The notes below the pieces were generated by a model. The model did no database searches and was not told where the DNA came from. It saw nothing but the letters and a program-made list of their open reading frames with translations. From the NCBI RefSeq assembly GCF_051175565.1, contig NZ_CP195105.1, positions 1,736,001 through 1,800,000 on the forward strand: a DNA stretch of 64,000 bases, given 5' to 3'. Positions 60,540 through 64,000 of this stretch are shown in pieces. The stretch is from Daejeonia sp002484105 (GTDB taxonomy: Bacteria > Bacteroidota > Bacteroidia > Flavobacteriales > Weeksellaceae). Within the stretch, counting starts at the first letter, position 1. Each line of letters begins with the position of its first letter. A program made the translations under genes and the position numbers.

Positions 60540-62804
60540 TCAAGACCTTTCCGGTGCAAGGGCAGGCTTTGTTTTATAGTAATTTTCAACGGATCTGCGC
60601 TGTTCGCGGCTGGTGTTATAGATCAGGATCAGCAATTCGTTGATGTTTTTGATTTCGCCAGCATAGGAAATATAGGTCATGTCATGTTCCTGTCGGAATT
60701 CTTTTTCTTCAAGTTCCTGTTTTCTTTTTTCCAGCAGGCTGCTTACAAAATCTTCGGGAATCAGGTGGCTTTCTTTCAGGAATTTCTCGTCATATTTCTG
60801 GTTTTTCAGAATGAAGGAAGTGCGTGTCAGTTCGGCGGTTATTTTCTTCTGCCAGTTGTCAAAATCTATATCTCTGTATGGTTTTCCGGATTTTGCATAT
60901 TGCGAGAGCGATGCGGTATATGCTGTGATGAGGTGTGCCGTATTCACAAACTGATGTACGGTTTCCAGTTTGCTGCGCTGTTCTTTGGGATCCGAAATCA
61001 TTCGCTGGAAATTGTCCGAAAGGTTTGCCAGGGCAATAATTGCGTCTTTTCTGCGGAGGCGGTATTTCTGGTCGTCATAGGTGCTGGTTTTCAGAAACAT
61101 CATTACCGTCTCAAAATATTTCAGATTGCTGCTGTTGGTTTTCTTCATGTATTCGATATTCTGCGTATGCTCCCAAACCGGCAACACAAGGTAGGAAATG
61201 GCAAAAGCCACCACACCGCCCACAAAAGTATCGAGCAGGCGGTCTTTGAAAATGGTGTTGACATGTCCGGGATTCACAAAATTGAACATCAGGAAAATGT
61301 ACATTGTCATGAAAAATACTGCAATGAAATATTTGTTTCTGAGGAAGGTATAGCACAGCACCATGCTCGCAAGAAGGAGAATAAGCAGGACGATTTCGTC
61401 ATGGATAAAGTAGAGGATCAGATAAGCAGCAATACCTCCGCAGACGGTTCCGTATACGCGCAGCAGATTACGGCTTTTGGTGATGGAATACGCAGGTTTC
61501 ATGATGGCAATGATGGTGATCAGGATCCAATAGGTATGTCCCACACCGATGAAATCTGCAAAAGAAAATGCATAACCAAGCAGCAGAGCCAGTGTAATGC
61601 GAACCGAATGGCGGAACTGCTGCGAACTGAGTGAAAAATTGGACAGATATACTTTGAAGTTGAGTTTCGGTTCTTTGGGAAGAAATTTTGCGTAGTCGAG
61701 ACCTGTTGAAAGACTTTTTGCCATACTGATATCCTGCGAGAATATCGAATAAATATTGGTAACGACATCGGTGGTTTCGCTGATACGGATCAGAATCTGC
61801 TTCATCACCATGAAGTTTTCGAGATTTTCCGCATTTATATTCTCGTTTCGGAAAGAAAAGTAGTATCCATAAAGCAGCCGCAGCTGTTCTTCGTATCCGG
61901 CAATTGGACGGGCTTTGGTACCGCTCTGCAGGGCAATCCCGATATTTTTGATTTCGTCCGCCAGTGTGAGAAGATAGTCGTGGATGCGCTTCAGAAGATC
62001 ACTTTTTGAAAAACTTTCCTGAATTTTGATATAGTCACTTTCCGAAGTCAGCAATTTCTCGTGCAGATCGATGGTATTGAGAAACATCATCATCAGCAGA
62101 CGGCTCGTTGTCGTCGCTTCCTGGATAATGGTACGCGTGCGGAATACTGTTTCTCTTGTGTTTTCCTGCAGGTTTTTTATAGCAATCTGATGTGTAAGAA
62201 GCTGCCCCAGAAGTTTGTCAAAATCAGGATTCGGAAGGTAAAAACGTGCTTTGATTTTAAGAAATTCTGACAGTTCAAGATAGTTTTCGCCAATCATCTG
62301 CGAAGCAAGTTTGTATGGCTGCAGTGAGTGTATCAGCAGGAAAACAAAGATAAACCAGAGGCTTCCGGCAGTGAAGGTGAGCAGACTTCTGACGATATCA
62401 TGCCCCACGAGTGGGCTTCCGATAAAAATCGACATGACAATCAGTGACATCACACCGACAGAATTAAGGCGATTGCCGTAAACACCCAGCATGGTAAGTC
62501 CCATTCCCAGAACCAGTATCGTCGGGAAAACCAACGCCGGAATATTCTTGGCTAATGCTGCAGTAAGGGCTACTAAGAAAAAAGAAATCATCGCCAGGAT
62601 GAGTGAATTTCTTCTTCGGATAAAAGGGCCTGGCTGGTCCGTAACTCCCATGAATACAGCCGCCAGAGGAAAAAGAAAATAGCTGCGCAGCAGTCCGAAA
62701 TGTGCCAGGATCACCGCCGGCAGAACGCCCGCAACGGTAATTCTGATGCCAAAATGTATGTACTGGCTGGTAACAAATTTTTGTAATTCGGCGCGATACC
62801 CCAT
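60540..62804 (-). CDS. FUSC-family inner-membrane protein (YccS/YhfK type)
   Basis: 754 residues with two hydrophobic blocks of about six helices each (roughly 15-150 and 395-520), each followed by a large cytoplasmic helical part. FUSC-like features: GITVAGVLPAVILAHFGL, FPLAAVFMGVTDQPGPFIRRRNSLILAM, and FSLSSQQFRHSVRITLALLLGYAFSFADFIGVGHTYWILITIIAIMKPAYSITKSRNLLRVYGTVCGGIAAY. Relatives include YccS and the fusaric-acid/aromatic acid exporter family; the actual substrate is unknown. Separate from the efflux operon by about 130 bases. Confidence 0.9.
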   Translation of the reverse strand: MGYRAELQKFVTSQYIHFGIRITVAGVLPAVILAHFGLLRSYFLFPLAAVFMGVTDQPGPFIRRRNSLILAMISFFLVALTAALAKNIPALVFPTILVLGMGLTMLGVYGNRLNSVGVMSLIVMSIFIGSPLVGHDIVRSLLTFTAGSLWFIFVFLLIHSLQPYKLASQMIGENYLELSEFLKIKARFYLPNPDFDKLLGQLLTHQIAIKNLQENTRETVFRTRTIIQEATTTSRLLMMMFLNTIDLHEKLLTSESDYIKIQESFSKSDLLKRIHDYLLTLADEIKNIGIALQSGTKARPIAGYEEQLRLLYGYYFSFRNENINAENLENFMVMKQILIRISETTDVVTNIYSIFSQDISMAKSLSTGLDYAKFLPKEPKLNFKVYLSNFSLSSQQFRHSVRITLALLLGYAFSFADFIGVGHTYWILITIIAIMKPAYSITKSRNLLRVYGTVCGGIAAYLILYFIHDEIVLLILLLASMVLCYTFLRNKYFIAVFFMTMYIFLMFNFVNPGHVNTIFKDRLLDTFVGGVVAFAISYLVLPVWEHTQNIEYMKKTNSSNLKYFETVMMFLKTSTYDDQKYRLRRKDAIIALANLSDNFQRMISDPKEQRSKLETVHQFVNTAHLITAYTASLSQYAKSGKPYRDIDFDNWQKKITAELTRTSFILKNQKYDEKFLKESHLIPEDFVSSLLEKRKQELEEKEFRQEHDMTYISYAGEIKNINELLILIYNTSREQRRSVENYYKTKPALAPERS

Positions 62805-62880
62805 ACGGCAAAGGTAAGTCTAAAAATATTGCTGCCCAAAGAGATTTGTCAGCTGCAAAAACGGTAGTTTTTTTCAGGCG

Positions 62881-64000
62881 TCAGGCAAAAAATGCCATTG
62901 AGCTTCCGATCCAGATGGCATCTTTTTTATTGAAATCCACGTTGGCCATATCCACTTTTGTCATGCGGACCAGGTTGCCCATCAGTTCTGGTAGTGCATC
63001 TCCGTCTTTCCAGAGATACATCATACGGATTTCTGCTTTTGAAAAATCTCCGTTGATATCCCTGAATACCGGTGCATATTGCACTTTGCGCTGCATGATG
63101 AAGTTTTCAGGATCCGGAATCTGCTCAATTATTTCTTGTGTAGGATGCAGATTGACACCGCTTCCGGCAAATGAAAACAAAGGCTTCAGAACAAAATCTT
63201 CTGGATTTTCGTCCTTCGGGAAATTTTTCAGGAAATAGCTTTTCGGGATATATGTATGTTGGAGTTCAGGGAGGATATATTTGGATATTTTGAAAAACCA
63301 GTTGGGATGCGTTACCCATTTTACCTCCAGCTCTTCCCGGAAATCGAAGGCGGGTTTCAGGTTGGGAATACGGTGCAGTTCGTCAAATATCACTCTGTTG
63401 TAGATACGGTGTACAGGGATTTTCCTGCCATCAAGTTCATAGAACAGTTTCCTGCCTTCGCGGATGATTTGGGTCAGACAAACCGTTTTGATACCCAGAT
63501 ATTTTTCGGTAAAAGCAAAGTCGATGTTGGTTTTCTGTTGTTCGGGATAGATTTCCAGAAGGATGACATTTTCCGGATTTTCGTCGCCTGTAATCACGTC
63601 TCTCAGTTTCTGGATATAGGCTTCTTTCGGGAGCGTAGTCTTCAGTGAAGCCGTGAACGGAAAAATTTCGTTAACGGTTTCTTCATACGCATACTGAAAC
63701 GCATACAGAGAAGGAAATCCCTGCAGTTCAATCAGCTGAGGGACGATCTGCCCTCTGTCATTTCTGCAGATTCCAAAATCAATACATAGAAAATTGGGGT
63801 GGTCGGTGTCTCCGGGGACCACGCTGTCGGCAGGTATTGCTTTGCGAAGCTGTTCCTGAGGTATTTCAAGTATCTGCTTTACAATGCTGTTGCAGGCGTC
63901 CGTAAGTTGGTTTTTGAATTCTGAATATAGAAAAACGGGACTTTCTGAAATTCTGAACAATGCCGGAGTACCGGCTTTTTCTTTCAATTGTTCTTTCAGC
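62881..64000 (-). CDS. ATP-grasp-like protein of unknown function, cut by the right window edge
   Basis: At least 372 residues; the frame remains open to base 64000 (LKEQLKEKAGTP...), so the true start is outside and the TTG near 63987 is not a credible start. The C-terminal half has FVLKPLFSFAGSGVNLHPTQEIIEQIPDPENFIMQRKVQYAPVF and KAEIRMMYLWKDGDALPELMGNLVRMTK, which resemble the nucleotide-binding and metal sites of the ATP-grasp fold (glutathionylspermidine-synthase-like). PNFLCIDFGICRNDRGQIVPQLIELQGFPSLY in the N-terminal half is a second conserved patch. No pathway can be assigned. Confidence 0.7.
   Translation of the reverse strand, partial: LKEQLKEKAGTPALFRISESPVFLYSEFKNQLTDACNSIVKQILEIPQEQLRKAIPADSVVPGDTDHPNFLCIDFGICRNDRGQIVPQLIELQGFPSLYAFQYAYEETVNEIFPFTASLKTTLPKEAYIQKLRDVITGDENPENVILLEIYPEQQKTNIDFAFTEKYLGIKTVCLTQIIREGRKLFYELDGRKIPVHRIYNRVIFDELHRIPNLKPAFDFREELEVKWVTHPNWFFKISKYILPELQHTYIPKSYFLKNFPKDENPEDFVLKPLFSFAGSGVNLHPTQEIIEQIPDPENFIMQRKVQYAPVFRDINGDFSKAEIRMMYLWKDGDALPELMGNLVRMTKVDMANVDFNKKDAIWIGSSMAFFA

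Noticed and set aside
60684..61634. 316-codon plus-strand frame opposite the FUSC gene
   Set aside because: Antisense shadow of a well-supported membrane protein; no start context or domain.

Overview
The window looks like a chromosomal piece of a flavobacterium of the Weeksellaceae (Chryseobacterium group). The evidence is a SusC/SusD pair, membrane-tethered TPR-AraC regulators, fused 2-oxoacid dehydrogenase E1, GPH-type sugar symport, and repeated upstream matches to the Bacteroidetes -7 element TAnnTTTG. Genus and species cannot be fixed from the sequence alone.

Layout. 1-3200 is transposon debris around rhlE: two ISAs1 remnants in opposite orientation, each cut by an IS4-type (DUF4372) element. 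3263-11319 holds a POT peptide transporter, a complete IS4 element nested in a short inverted-repeat element, then housekeeping genes (deoxyinosine glycosylase, queA, rlmN, a DUF1275 protein, a secreted protein). 11391-17522 holds polyprenyl diphosphate synthase, a membrane-anchored TPR-AraC regulator divergent from a tiny lipoprotein, and the fused E1.

17680-43022 is the centrepiece: a complete mannan utilisation locus. One arm (minus strand) is susC-susD-surface glycan-binding lipoprotein behind an AraC regulator. The other arm (plus strand, about 18 kb) encodes a GH5 mannanase, three GH26 enzymes, a GPH symporter, a GH43-like protein with a discoidin domain, GH130 mannosylglucose phosphorylase, mannobiose 2-epimerase, a tandem beta-sandwich binding protein, GH27 alpha-galactosidase, a GH5-CE2 fusion, a sialate-O-acetylesterase-type esterase and a GH3 beta-glucosidase. 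The inferred route is: deacetylate and debranch galacto/glucomannan at the surface, cut it to mannobiose, import it, epimerise to mannosyl-glucose, and phosphorolyse to mannose-1-phosphate and glucose. Both arms carry the same palindrome arrangement TTAAC-N5-GTTAA upstream of the first gene, a candidate shared operator.

43175-64000 is mostly core genome: a BACON-NUC1 nuclease lipoprotein, two small unknowns, lpd, a DUF1003 protein, a dGTPase, a stomatin-like protein, nadE, tRNA-Pro(CGG), lrgAB, a second AraC regulator, a tripartite RND efflux operon, a FUSC-family protein and a right-edge-truncated ATP-grasp-like protein. No rRNA, CRISPR array or replication origin was seen.
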